This document shows positions 16,681-24,249 of a DNA stretch of 64,000 bases, piece by piece. This DNA comes from Desulfoglaeba alkanexedens ALDC (GTDB lineage Bacteria > Desulfobacterota > Syntrophobacteria > Syntrophobacterales > DSM-9756): the NCBI RefSeq assembly GCF_005377625.1, contig NZ_CP040098.1:310001-374000 (forward strand), read 5' to 3'. The notes beneath the pieces were generated by a model, which did not search any database, had not been told where the DNA came from, and saw nothing but the letters and a program-made list of their open reading frames with translations. The stretch's first letter is position 1; the number at the start of each line of letters is the position of its first letter. The translations under genes and the position numbers were made by a program.

Positions 16681-17754
16681 TCACGCACCCGCTTCCACCT
16701 TTTCACCGGCTCTCACCTGGTGCGCCCCGGGAACCAACAGCAGCTCCCGCCCCACCGCCTTCGCCACCGGGCGAAGTCTCTCGATGAGATTCGCCATCCC
16801 TTCGGGTGTCAGCGACTGGGCGCCGTCGCTGAGTGCCTCGTGGGGACGGACGTGAACTTCGATCATCAATCCATCGGCACCGGCGGCGACGGCGGCCAGG
16901 GTCATGGCCGGAATGAGGTCCACGCGCCCCAGAGCGTGGCTCGGGTCCACGATGACGGGAAGATGCGTGAGCTGCTTGAGCAGCGGCACGGCGCTCAGGT
17001 CCAGCGTATTTCGAGTCTCCGTTTCGAAGGTCCGGATGCCGCGTTCGCAGAGGATCACCTTGCCGTTTCCGCGGCTCATGATGTATTCCGCCGACATCAA
17101 GAATTCCTTAATGGTCGCCGACATTCCCCGCTTAAGGATCACCGGCTTATCCAGCTGGCCAACTTCGGTGAGGAGCCGAAAGTTCTGCATGTTGCGGGTA
17201 CCGATCTGGAGGACGTCCGCGTACTTGTAAACCAGCAGCAGATCGCGGGGATCCATTATTTCGGTGACGACGGGCATGCCGGTCCGTTCCCGGACGTCGC
17301 TCATGAATTTCAGCGCCATCTCGCCCAGCCCCTGGAACGAGTAGGGCGAAGTCCGGGGCTTGAATGCGCCGCCCCGCAGAAGCGGGATGCCCAGTTCATG
17401 GAGGGCGTCGGCGATCTCTTCCAGCACTTCCCGGCCTTCCACCGCGCAGGGACCGGCGATGATGGGAATCGCCTTTCCACCGAATTCGCAATTTGGGCCG
17501 ACCTGGAACCTCGTGTTGTCTTCCTTGAATTCCCGGCTCACCAGTTTGTAGGGCCTCAGGATGGGGTGAGCCGATTCCACACCGGCGAAAGACGTATACG
17601 GAATTTCCTGGAGAATGTCCCGGTCGCCGATGAGACCGACGATGGTACGGCGTTCTCCCTTGGAAATGTGGGTTTTCAGCCCCAGCTTTTCCATTTTCAT
17701 GACGAGTTCCCGCAGTTCGTCTGCGGTGTGATCGGGTTTCATGACGATGATCAT
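16681..17754 (-). CDS. aroF: 3-deoxy-7-phosphoheptulonate (DAHP) synthase, type I-beta with N-terminal regulatory domain
   Basis: 357 residues. Condenses phosphoenolpyruvate and erythrose 4-phosphate, the first step to chorismate. Residues 1-70 (MIIVMKPDHTADEL...GLKTHISKGERRTIVGLIGD) form the ferredoxin-like feedback domain of the type I-beta enzymes; the barrel follows with IAGPCAVE, LLRGGAFKPRTSPYSFQG, LQIGTRNMQNF, ILKRGMSATIKE, GKVILCERGIRTFE and IVDPSHALGR, which hold the PEP, phosphate and metal ligands. AAGGAGGG lies before ATG 17754. It is followed 90 bases later by tyrA-aroB. A leader peptide and hairpins precede it, so both end-product inhibition and attenuation are likely. Confidence 0.95.
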   Translation of the reverse strand: MIIVMKPDHTADELRELVMKMEKLGLKTHISKGERRTIVGLIGDRDILQEIPYTSFAGVESAHPILRPYKLVSREFKEDNTRFQVGPNCEFGGKAIPIIAGPCAVEGREVLEEIADALHELGIPLLRGGAFKPRTSPYSFQGLGEMALKFMSDVRERTGMPVVTEIMDPRDLLLVYKYADVLQIGTRNMQNFRLLTEVGQLDKPVILKRGMSATIKEFLMSAEYIMSRGNGKVILCERGIRTFETETRNTLDLSAVPLLKQLTHLPVIVDPSHALGRVDLIPAMTLAAVAAGADGLMIEVHVRPHEALSDGAQSLTPEGMANLIERLRPVAKAVGRELLLVPGAHQVRAGEKVEAGA

Positions 17755-17793
17755 GGCCTTGCCCTCCTTGCGGTTGTGGGGTGTGTCAACGAT

Positions 17794-17899
17794 GAGCGTT
17801 CCGTTCCCGAAACGCTCAGAAACACCGAAGGCCGTGGTGGACGCCACGGCCTTCAAAAGCAAAAGCCGTGGGATGCTTGAAGGTCAGCCCACGGCTTTC
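17794..17899 (-). promoter_or_regulatory. attenuator-like set of mutually exclusive hairpins ahead of DAHP synthase
   Basis: Read on the minus strand after the leader peptide: segment 1 GAAAGCCGTGGG (17899-17888), segment 2 CCCACGGCTTTT (17872-17861) followed by GCTTTT, segment 3 GAAGGCCGTGG (17854-17844), segment 4 CCACGGCCTTC (17837-17827). Segments 1:2 (11 bp, loop 15) and 3:4 (11 bp, loop 6) can form together, while 2:3 pair over 7 bp (CCACGGC/GCCGTGG) and exclude both. A further CCGTGGG copy inside the leader, just after the aromatic codons, could also pair with segment 2. A third stem GAGCGTT/AACGCTC is at 17817-17794. The U-rich stretch follows 1:2, not 3:4, so which stem terminates is unsettled. 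Confidence 0.75.
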
Positions 17900-17925
17900 A
17901 GGATCTTTGTGCTCGCATCGGCAGC

Positions 17926-18015
17926 TCAGATCATCGGCGGACCAACCCCCACGGGGCAGTAATACCACCGAAAATAAAAATACACGCCGGCCGCCGAAAC
18001 GGAATCGAACTGCAT
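17926..18015 (-). CDS. aromatic leader peptide of the DAHP synthase operon
   Basis: A 29-codon minus-strand frame from ATG 18015 to TGA 17926. It encodes an aromatic run, YFYFRWYY, at residues 12-19: four Tyr, two Phe and one Trp in eight codons, then CPVGV. GAGGG lies eight to nine bases before the ATG, and a good promoter lies 30-60 bases upstream. The placement before the DAHP synthase gene and in front of competing hairpins is what is expected of a ribosome-stalling control peptide sensing charged tRNA(Tyr), tRNA(Phe) and perhaps tRNA(Trp). The peptide itself probably has no other function. Translation is inferred, not shown. Confidence 0.82.
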   Translation of the reverse strand: MQFDSVSAAGVYFYFRWYYCPVGVGPPMI

Positions 18016-18053
18016 TTTTTGAGCCCTCTTCATTGGAAAAAGATAGCATGTGT

Positions 18054-18083
18054 TTTATACATGCGCCGCGAAGAGGACGTCAA
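18054..18083 (-). promoter_or_regulatory. promoter of the aromatic leader/DAHP synthase operon
   Basis: On the minus strand, -35 TTGACG (18083-18078) and -10 TATAAA (18059-18054) with an 18-base spacer. Transcription would start near 18047, about 30 bases before the leader peptide ATG. It lies back to back with the rplM promoter on the other strand. Confidence 0.7.
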
Positions 18084-18120
18084 GCAAAAAGATGATCGCC
18101 GCAACGTCGCGGATTTGCTC

Positions 18121-18149
18121 TTGACAGCCCTGAATCGATCTTCTATAGG
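18121..18149 (+). promoter_or_regulatory. promoter of rplM-rpsI
   Basis: A perfect -35 TTGACA (18121-18126), 17-base spacer and -10 TATAGG (18144-18149). A start near 18156 leaves a leader of about 38 bases before the rplM ATG. Confidence 0.78.
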
Positions 18150-18193
18150 AAAGTGCTTCGAGTTCAGGACCTTCTTCGTGATGGAGAGTTTCA

Positions 18194-18622
18194 ATGAAGA
18201 CAGCCAGTTCAAAGTTTGACGCGACCGGTCGCAAGTGGATCCTGGTGGATGCCGAGGGGCAGGTGCTGGGCCGCCTGGCGAGCCGGATCGCCACGCGCCT
18301 GAGGGGCAAACATCTTCCAACGTTTACACCGCACGTGGATACGGGCGATTTCGTGGTGGTCATCAACGCGGAAAAGGTCCGGATGACGGGACGCAAGTGG
18401 GACCAGAAGGTCTATTACCGTCACAGCGGGCACATGGGCGGCATCAAGGCCACACCGGCCCGGAAGATGAACAGGGAACATCCGGAGCGGCTGATCCACC
18501 TGGCGGTCCGGGGAATGCTGCCCAAAAACCGCCTGGGACGTTCACTCCTAAAGAAACTCAAGGTTTACCGCGGGTCCAACCACCCGCATGAGGCTCAGCA
18601 ACCGGAAAAGACAGCGCTTTAG
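18194..18622 (+). CDS. rplM: 50S ribosomal protein L13
   Basis: 142 residues, the usual length. It is an early-assembly protein of the large subunit binding 23S rRNA. The sequence carries the L13 landmarks [51 protein letters not shown] and [16 protein letters not shown] 18194 follows GGAGAGTTTCA. It is paired with rpsI in the common rplM-rpsI operon; in several bacteria L13 represses this operon, but I see no clear leader structure in the short space to the promoter. Confidence 0.97.
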   Translation: MKTASSKFDATGRKWILVDAEGQVLGRLASRIATRLRGKHLPTFTPHVDTGDFVVVINAEKVRMTGRKWDQKVYYRHSGHMGGIKATPARKMNREHPERLIHLAVRGMLPKNRLGRSLLKKLKVYRGSNHPHEAQQPEKTAL

Positions 18623-18654
18623 TCCGCTGCAGACATCCGAGGGAGACAACACAG

Positions 18655-19047
18655 ATGGCAGAACAACGGTTTTACGCGACGGGGAAGCGCAAGTCCGCCA
18701 TAGCGCGGGTCTGGCTCCAGCCCGGCTCCGGTCGTGTGTTCATCAACAAAAAGCCTATTGAAGAATATGTCCGGCGCGAAACCAGCAAGATGGTCATCCA
18801 TCAGCCGCTTATGCTCACCGGCACTTACGGAAAACTCGATGTGTTCGTCAACGTAACGGGCGGCGGCATTTCGGGCCAAGCCGGAGCCATCAAGCACGGG
18901 ATCTCCAAGGCGCTCCTCGAGTACAACCCGGAGTTCCGCGAAGTCCTGAAGCGCGCAGGCTTTCTCACCCGCGACTCCCGCGTGAAGGAACGGAAAAAAT
19001 ACGGCCAACGCGGAGCGCGCGCCCGCTTCCAGTATTCGAAACGTTAA
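18655..19047 (+). CDS. rpsI: 30S ribosomal protein S9
   Basis: 130 residues, standard size. The extended C-terminal tail, ending RARFQYSKR, reaches the P-site tRNA in the small subunit. Landmarks are [20 protein letters not shown] near the N terminus, [21 protein letters not shown] in the middle and [20 protein letters not shown] at the end. It follows rplM by 32 bases, with GAGGGAGAC before its ATG. A terminator-like hairpin follows at 19104-19139. Confidence 0.97.
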   Translation: MAEQRFYATGKRKSAIARVWLQPGSGRVFINKKPIEEYVRRETSKMVIHQPLMLTGTYGKLDVFVNVTGGGISGQAGAIKHGISKALLEYNPEFREVLKRAGFLTRDSRVKERKKYGQRGARARFQYSKR

Positions 19048-19103
19048 CGGTCTTTCTCGGCAACATCGATTCGATCCGGCTCCACATGGGAACCGATGTC
19101 GTT

Positions 19104-19139
19104 CAGGGGCACGCGCCGGAGGCGCGCCGCCCCTGTTTG
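19104..19139 (+). terminator. terminator after rplM-rpsI
   Basis: Two-part stem: CAGGGGC (19104-19110) with GCCCCTG (19129-19135), and inside it CGCGCC (19112-19117) with GGCGCG (19121-19126) around a GGA loop. TTTGTT follows directly. This separates the ribosomal operon from argC. Confidence 0.65.
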
Positions 19140-19197
19140 TTATGGAGCCGCGCCGCGCCATGGGCCGCGGCCGTTACGAGGGATCCAGGAGAGCGCC

Positions 19198-20238
19198 ATG
19201 CTTCGCGTCGCCATCGCAGGAGCTTCCGGTTACACGGGCTTTGAACTGATCCGCCTGCTGTCCACCCACCCCCGGGTGGTTCTTTCAACCGTCACGTCGC
19301 GCACCAGCGAAGGGCAGCGCCTGGACGAAGTCTACCCGGCATTTCGCGGCCACTGCCACCTGACCTTTCACGGCACTGATCCGGACCGACTCGCCGAAGA
19401 CGCCGAATTGGTCTTCACCGCCCTTCCCCACCGGGCCGCCATGGGGCTCGTCCCGGAGCTCCTGCAGCGGGGCCTGAAAGTGGTCGACCTCAGCGCCGAT
19501 TTTCGCTTTCGCGACGCCGCCCTTTACGAGATGTGGTACCAGGAACACACGGCCCCACACCTCCTTTCCGAAGCCGTCTACGGCCTCCCCGAACTCTACC
19601 GGGACGCCATCCGCACGGCCCGCCTGGTGGGAAATCCCGGCTGCTATCCCACAAGCATCATTCTCGCCGTGGCGCCGCTTCTGGCTCAAGACCTCATCGT
19701 TCCCGAAACCATCCTCGCCGACTCCAAGTCCGCGGTGTCGGGAGCCGGCCGCGGGCTTTCCCTCACCACACATTTTTGTGAAGTAAACGACGGCCTCAAG
19801 GCGTACAAAATCGGCGGGGAACATCGTCACACGCCGGAGATCGAACAGGAATTGAGCCGGCTCGCCGGCAGACCGCTCAACGTCACCTTCACGCCGCACC
19901 TGGTTCCCATGAGCCGAGGCATTCTGAGCACGGTCTATGCCGAACTCAAAGCGGGAACTCCGCCTGAATCGGTGGACGCCGCCTTCGCGTCTTTCTACCG
20001 GAACGCCCGCTTCGTCCGACTCTGCGGCTCCAAGGCCCTTCCCTCGACACTCCAGGTCCGGGGGTCCAATTACTGCGACCTGGGATGGAAGGTGGACATT
20101 AGGACCGGACGCGTCATCGTGGTTTCCGCCATCGACAACCTCACCCGGGGGGCTTCCGGGCAAGCCGTCTGCAACATGAACCTCATGGCCGGCTTCGAGG
20201 AAGACGAGGGACTCCGGGAAGCCCCGTGGCAGCCTTGA
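19198..20238 (+). CDS. argC: N-acetyl-gamma-glutamyl-phosphate reductase
   Basis: 346 residues, typical ArgC. It reduces N-acetylglutamyl phosphate with NADPH in arginine synthesis. Seen are the nucleotide-binding start MLRVAIAGASGYTGFELIRL, the catalytic cysteine in VGNPGCYPTS, the segment KSAVSGAGRG, the GGEHRHTPEIEQEL region and HLVPMSRGILSTVY. The start at 19198 has CCAGGAGAGCGCC before it and matches the family N terminus. Other arginine genes are not in this window. Confidence 0.96.
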   Translation: MLRVAIAGASGYTGFELIRLLSTHPRVVLSTVTSRTSEGQRLDEVYPAFRGHCHLTFHGTDPDRLAEDAELVFTALPHRAAMGLVPELLQRGLKVVDLSADFRFRDAALYEMWYQEHTAPHLLSEAVYGLPELYRDAIRTARLVGNPGCYPTSIILAVAPLLAQDLIVPETILADSKSAVSGAGRGLSLTTHFCEVNDGLKAYKIGGEHRHTPEIEQELSRLAGRPLNVTFTPHLVPMSRGILSTVYAELKAGTPPESVDAAFASFYRNARFVRLCGSKALPSTLQVRGSNYCDLGWKVDIRTGRVIVVSAIDNLTRGASGQAVCNMNLMAGFEEDEGLREAPWQP

Positions 20239-20341
20239 ACGACACCCCCGTTCCACCGTGGCACCGGCTAGATTCGGCGCCCCGCGTAGGCTCCCGATGG
20301 GTGGGGCGGCGGCGTGCTTCATGCCGGTGTAACGGTTTTCC

Positions 20342-21136
20342 GTGAACGTTCGCATCAAGCGAAACTTCAAGCTCGTGCTCGAATACGACGGGGCCGGCTA
20401 CCACGGCTGGCAGCGCCAGCATGGGGTACTCACCGTCCAGGAAGTCCTGGAATCCAGGCTCTCCGTGATGGTGGGGCAACCCGTGACCGTGCGGGCTTCA
20501 GGCCGGACCGACGCCGGAGTGCACGCACTCGGTCAGGTCGTCAGTTTCAATGCCGCAACGCGCCTCCAGCCTGAAGACTTCCTGCGAGGCCTGAACGCGT
20601 TGCTTCCTCCCGACATCGTCGTGCTGCAGGCCGAGGAAATGCCCCATGCGTTCCATGCCCGTTACTCGGCCACAGGGAAGCTCTACGAATACCACATCCT
20701 CAACCGCCCCGTGCCTTCGGCGCTGGAGCGGCGCCGGAGCTGGCACGTGAAAGAGCCATTGAACGACGAAGTCATTGAGGCCTGCCTGAAGATCGCCTGC
20801 GGCGTCCATGATTTCGCGGCGTTCATGGCGGCCGGTTCCACCGTGAAATCCACCGTCCGCGAACTCAAAGGCGCGCGCCACCGCCGGCCCGACCACGATC
20901 ACCTGGTCTTTTCCTTTGAAGCCGACGGCTTTTTGCGGCATATGGTGCGTAACCTGGTCGGCACCCTGGTGGAAGCAGGGAAGGGGAAGCGCACCGCCGA
21001 AGAGTTCAAGGCCGTCCTGGATGGGAGAGACCGCCGCAAGGCCGGGGTTACCGCCCCGGCTCACGGCCTCTACCTGGTCCGCGTCTTCTACGACGACCGC
21101 CAACCCCGGAAAATGCATGGAGGCGACAACCAATGA
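20342..21136 (+). CDS. truA: tRNA pseudouridine(38-40) synthase
   Basis: 264 residues, standard TruA length. It isomerises uridines 38-40 in the anticodon stem-loop of tRNAs. The catalytic aspartate is in ASGRTDAGVHALGQVV; also seen are LVLEYDGAGYHGWQRQ near the N terminus and FLRHMVRNLVGTLVEAGKGK near the C terminus. The start is GTG at 20342; no strong ribosome-binding site is seen. The stop overlaps the next gene's ATG by four bases (ATGA), a coupled pair with the aminotransferase. Confidence 0.95.
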   Translation: MNVRIKRNFKLVLEYDGAGYHGWQRQHGVLTVQEVLESRLSVMVGQPVTVRASGRTDAGVHALGQVVSFNAATRLQPEDFLRGLNALLPPDIVVLQAEEMPHAFHARYSATGKLYEYHILNRPVPSALERRRSWHVKEPLNDEVIEACLKIACGVHDFAAFMAAGSTVKSTVRELKGARHRRPDHDHLVFSFEADGFLRHMVRNLVGTLVEAGKGKRTAEEFKAVLDGRDRRKAGVTAPAHGLYLVRVFYDDRQPRKMHGGDNQ

Positions 21137-22335
21137 AACCGGCACAGAGGGTGTCCCAGATCCAGCCGTCGGCGACCTTCGCCATCTCTGCAAAAGCCAA
21201 GGCTCTTCGGCAGCAGGGAAAACACGTGATCAGTTTCGGAGTCGGCGAACCCGATTTCAGGACCCCCCACCACGTGAACCAGATGGCGGTTCAGGCCATC
21301 CGTCGGGGACAAACCCGCTACACGGTGGTCGGAGGCATCGACGAACTGAAAGACGCCGTCCTCCTGGAAATCGAAACCGGCTACGGGCTCGAGTTTTCGC
21401 GCGAGAACGTGCTCGTTTCCTGCGGCGGAAAACATGCCCTCTTCAACCTGTTCCTGGCGCTCCTGGACCCCGGAGACGAAGTGATCATCCCCAGCCCCTA
21501 CTGGGTCTCCTATCCGGACATGGTTCGCCTCGCGGGCGCAACCCCCGTTTTCGTTCCGTGTTCGGAATCCACCGGGTTCAAGATGGAACCGGCAGGCCTG
21601 CAACGGGCGATTTCACCCAAGACCCGCATGCTCATCATAAACAGCCCGTCCAATCCCACAGGCGCCCACTATCGGCGGCATGAACTGGAGGCGTTGGCCG
21701 AAGTGCTCCGCGCCCATGACGGCATCGCCCTCGTCTCCGACGACATCTACTACCGGATCCTGTTCGACGGCGAGGAATGGGTGAATTTCGCCATGCTAGG
21801 GGAGGACCTTCGCGAACGGACGTTCATCGTGAACGGGGTGAGCAAGACTTACGCCATGACGGGCTGGCGGATCGGATACCTGGTGGGCGATGCGGAAGTG
21901 GTCAAGGCGGCCAATAAGATCCAGGGACAGTCCACCAGCAACCCGTGTTCCATGGCCCAATGGGCCGCGGTGGCCGCACTGCGGGGTGACCAGGGATGCG
22001 TCACCCATATGGTCTCGGTATTCGAAGAACGCCGGCATTACGTGCTCCAGCGCCTGAACGACATTCCGGGCGTCACCTGCGCCGTGCCCGCCGGAGCCTT
22101 CTACGTTTTTCCCAACGTGAGCGCCTTCTACGGAAGCCGCGTGGGCGGGCGCACCATCGACGGATCCGCGGGTCTCGCGGACTATCTACTGGAAACGGTG
22201 CACCTGGCCGTGGTTCCGGGAAACGCCTTCGGGGAAGACCGATGCATCCGTCTTTCTTACGCACTTTCCATGCAGGACCTCGAGGAAGGCTTCGACCGCC
22301 TGGCCTCGGCGCTTAAAGCCCTCCAGCCCGCCTGA
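21133..22335 (+). CDS. pyridoxal phosphate-dependent aminotransferase, aspartate type (class I)
   Basis: 400 residues, fold-type I subgroup I-gamma aspartate aminotransferase-like. Seen are ISFGVGEPDFRTPHHV near the N terminus, LVSCGGKHALFN, IIPSPYWVSYPDMV, INSPSNPTGAHY with the asparagine that contacts PLP, the aspartate/tyrosine in LVSDDIYYRILFDG, the PLP-binding lysine in NGVSKTYAMTGWRIGYL and a C-terminal RLSYA with the carboxylate-binding arginine. Best guess is aspartate or prephenate/aromatic aminotransferase (aspC-like); the substrate cannot be fixed. It overlaps truA by four bases and ends before a clear terminator. Confidence 0.93.
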   Translation: MKPAQRVSQIQPSATFAISAKAKALRQQGKHVISFGVGEPDFRTPHHVNQMAVQAIRRGQTRYTVVGGIDELKDAVLLEIETGYGLEFSRENVLVSCGGKHALFNLFLALLDPGDEVIIPSPYWVSYPDMVRLAGATPVFVPCSESTGFKMEPAGLQRAISPKTRMLIINSPSNPTGAHYRRHELEALAEVLRAHDGIALVSDDIYYRILFDGEEWVNFAMLGEDLRERTFIVNGVSKTYAMTGWRIGYLVGDAEVVKAANKIQGQSTSNPCSMAQWAAVAALRGDQGCVTHMVSVFEERRHYVLQRLNDIPGVTCAVPAGAFYVFPNVSAFYGSRVGGRTIDGSAGLADYLLETVHLAVVPGNAFGEDRCIRLSYALSMQDLEEGFDRLASALKALQPA

Positions 22336-22386
22336 GTCGCTGCCGAGCGGCCCGCGCATTTCCGGTGAGGACTTCGCACAATCAGC

Positions 22387-22419
22387 AAGGCCCGTCTCCC
22401 AAAGACGGGCCTTCTTCTT
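22387..22419 (+). terminator. Rho-independent terminator after the aminotransferase gene
   Basis: AAGGCCCGTCT (22387-22397) pairs perfectly with AGACGGGCCTT (22403-22413) around a five-base loop, and CTTCTT follows. It ends the argC-truA-aminotransferase transcript or transcripts. Confidence 0.85.
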
Positions 22420-22469
22420 GTTCCCAAGCTCCAGCTTCGGAACACAACTGTGCAGAAGCTCCAGCTTCG
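22420..22469. repeat. dispersed repeat A, copy 1 (GTTCCCAAGCT palindrome type)
   Basis: A 50-base block that recurs in reverse orientation at 36227-36276 with one mismatch. It contains a near-palindrome GTTCCCAAGCTccAGCTTcGGAAC, a spacer ACAACTGTGC, then AGAAGCTccAGCTTCG. The core resembles intergenic GTTCCCAAGCTGGAGCTTGGGAAC palindromes seen in many genomes. Confidence 0.8.
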
Positions 22470-22513
22470 CTCCCCATGAGGCCGCGACCCATGCGAACCC
22501 GCTACAAAATTCA

Positions 22514-22569
22514 TGGTAGCGTAGAAAATAATAGACCTAATATTTGATGGCTAATTCTATTTCCCCTCC
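22514..22569. repeat. dispersed repeat B, copy 1
   Basis: A 56-base block beginning TGGTAGCGTAGAAAATAATA and ending ATTCTATTTCCCCTCC. It recurs in the same orientation at 33640-33695 with only a few differences. It is A+T-rich against a G+C-rich genome. No coding frame is shared between the copies. Confidence 0.8.
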
Positions 22570-22691
22570 TTTTCATTGACAGAAAACGCAGGGCTGGAGT
22601 AGAGAGCAGATAACCCGTTTCATCAAGTAGTTACGCAATATTGGTGGCATTTCCGGGTGGATGCGCGTTGGGTGCAGATCTTTTGCTTCTT

Positions 22692-22715
22692 GTTCCCAAG
22701 CTGGAGCTTGGGAAC
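22692..22715. repeat. perfect 24-base palindrome, repeat A core
   Basis: GTTCCCAAGCT, two bases (GG), AGCTTGGGAAC: an 11-base perfect inverted repeat. The same 24 bases occur at 36253-36276. Together with copies A and B it fills most of the 518-base space 22336-22853 between the aminotransferase and livK; no gene or clear livK promoter is seen there. Confidence 0.8.
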
Positions 22716-22853
22716 GAGGGGAAACAGAGCTGATGCGCTTGCTGCTTCAAGGCCATCTGGATCTACCTCAGAGGGTCACCCTGGATGTCGTTCTAAAAGA
22801 TCCGCACCCATGCGCGTTCGTGCCTTCATGACAACTTGAAGGAGGAGGAGATC

Positions 22854-23984
22854 ATGCAAAGAAAGAGTCTTCTGGCTTCGGCAATGACAGCGGCATTTCT
22901 GATCGCGGCGTTTCTGAGCCCGGTTCAGGCTCAGGACACCGTCAAGATCGGAGCGTACCTCCCGATGACCGGCACGGTCGCATCCTACGGGCAGATGGAA
23001 TGGGACGGCATCCAGATCGCCCACGAGATGAAACCGGAAGTGTTGGGAAAGAAGATCGAACTGATCCTGGTGGATACGAAGAGCGACAAGATCGAAGCGG
23101 CCAACGCGGTGAGCCGCCTTGTGGAGAAGGAGAAAGTGGTCGGGATCATCGGGGAGGCCATCAGCGGGAACACCATGGCAGGAAACCCCATTTCCGAAGC
23201 GGCGAAGGTGCCTTCGGTGAGCCCCACGGCGACGAACCCTCTGGTGACTCAGGGCAAGCACTACGCCTTCCGGGCTTGCTTCATCGACCCGTTTCAGGGT
23301 GAGGTGGCCGCCCGGTTCGCATTCAACGAACTGAAAGCCAAGACGGCCGCGGTCATCATCGACATCGCTCAGGACTACTGCGTGGGGCTTGGCAACTTCT
23401 TTGTCAAGGAATTCGTAAAGCTGGGCGGTGAAATCCTTTCCACCACCTACATCCAGACCGGCGACCAGGATTTCTCGGCGCAGCTTTCCGCCGTGCAATC
23501 GACCAATCCGGACGTCATCTACGCTCCCAACTACTACACAGAAAACGCCCTGATGGCTAAGCAGGCCAGGGACCTCGGCATCAAGGCCCCTATCCTGACC
23601 GGTGACGGCGCCCAGGTTGACGCCTTGATCGACATCGGCGGCGAGGCGGTGGAAAACATGTACTTCACCGGCCATTTCCATCCGGAAGCGGCCACGACAG
23701 AACGCGGTAAAGAATTCATCGCGCGCTTCAGGAAGAAATACAACAAGGACGTGGACGCGTTCGTTGCACTGGGAGCCGATGCGTATTTCCTGCTGGTTGA
23801 AGCCATCGAGAAGGCCGGCTCGACGGAAGGCCCCAAGGTTCGTGACGCCCTGGCTACCATAAAGGATTTCCAGGGGGTTTCGGGGGTCATCAACATGGGC
23901 GAAGACGGAAACCCCATCAAGAGCATGGTGATCAACAAGGTGGAAGGGGGCAAGTTCGTGTACGTGACCACCGTCAACCCCTAG
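22854..23984 (+). CDS. livK: branched-chain amino acid ABC transporter, periplasmic binding protein
   Basis: 376 residues with a signal peptide (MQRKSLLASAMTAAFLIAAF...SPVQAQ), so periplasmic. The mature protein starts DTVKIGAYLPMTGTVASYG, typical of LivJ/LivK-type type I binding proteins; also ISGNTMAGNPISEAAKVP and SPTATNPLVTQGKHYAFRAC. ATG 22854 is preceded by AGGAGGAGATC; an ATG at 22836 would displace the signal peptide. It is the first gene of livKHMGF and is separated from livH by 265 bases with a hairpin. The ligand is probably Leu/Ile/Val, but the family also binds amides, urea and aromatic acids. Confidence 0.92.
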   Translation: MQRKSLLASAMTAAFLIAAFLSPVQAQDTVKIGAYLPMTGTVASYGQMEWDGIQIAHEMKPEVLGKKIELILVDTKSDKIEAANAVSRLVEKEKVVGIIGEAISGNTMAGNPISEAAKVPSVSPTATNPLVTQGKHYAFRACFIDPFQGEVAARFAFNELKAKTAAVIIDIAQDYCVGLGNFFVKEFVKLGGEILSTTYIQTGDQDFSAQLSAVQSTNPDVIYAPNYYTENALMAKQARDLGIKAPILTGDGAQVDALIDIGGEAVENMYFTGHFHPEAATTERGKEFIARFRKKYNKDVDAFVALGADAYFLLVEAIEKAGSTEGPKVRDALATIKDFQGVSGVINMGEDGNPIKSMVINKVEGGKFVYVTTVNP

Positions 23985-24009
23985 GATGAGTACCCAAGGC
24001 CTGTCATGA

Positions 24010-24049
24010 AGAGAAGCAGGGTCGGCTCATGGCCACCCTGCTCTTTTTT
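24010..24049 (+). terminator. terminator-like hairpin between livK and livH
   Basis: GCAGGGT pairs with ACCCTGC around an 11-base loop, extended by flanking AGAG/CTCT, and a run of six T follows at about 24043-24048. It lies 26 bases after the livK stop. Partial termination here would give more binding protein than permease, a usual arrangement. The rest of 23985-24249 shows no gene. Confidence 0.75.
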
Positions 24050-24249
24050 GCGCCATCTTTTCCTTCGGCGCGTGATTTCCGGATACTCTGCTCTGCCCCG
24101 CCGCTTGAAGGCGCACCCTCGACCGACCCAGAGCGGAACCGGCGTCGCGGGGGCCGCCGGCGGCCCGCCGCCCCTCCGGTCTATGGCGGTACTCGGCCAT
24201 CCGATGCGTTTAATGACTCGACGGCCATCGTCGCAAAAAGGATGAACCG

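Noticed and set aside
17981-18015. T-arm-like GTTCGATTCC near the aromatic leader, as a possible tRNA
   Set aside because: No acceptor, D or anticodon stems can be built around it; it is part of the leader peptide coding sequence.
22576-22605. TTGACA with a following TAGAGA as a livK promoter
   Set aside because: The -10 is poor and a start there would leave a leader of about 250 bases through repeat DNA; not supported enough.
22733-22831. A 32-codon frame rich in Leu and Val (starts MRLLLQG) upstream of livK, as a possible leader peptide
   Set aside because: No good ribosome-binding site, no promoter in a fitting place and no competing hairpins follow; Leu-rich frames arise easily in G+C-rich DNA.
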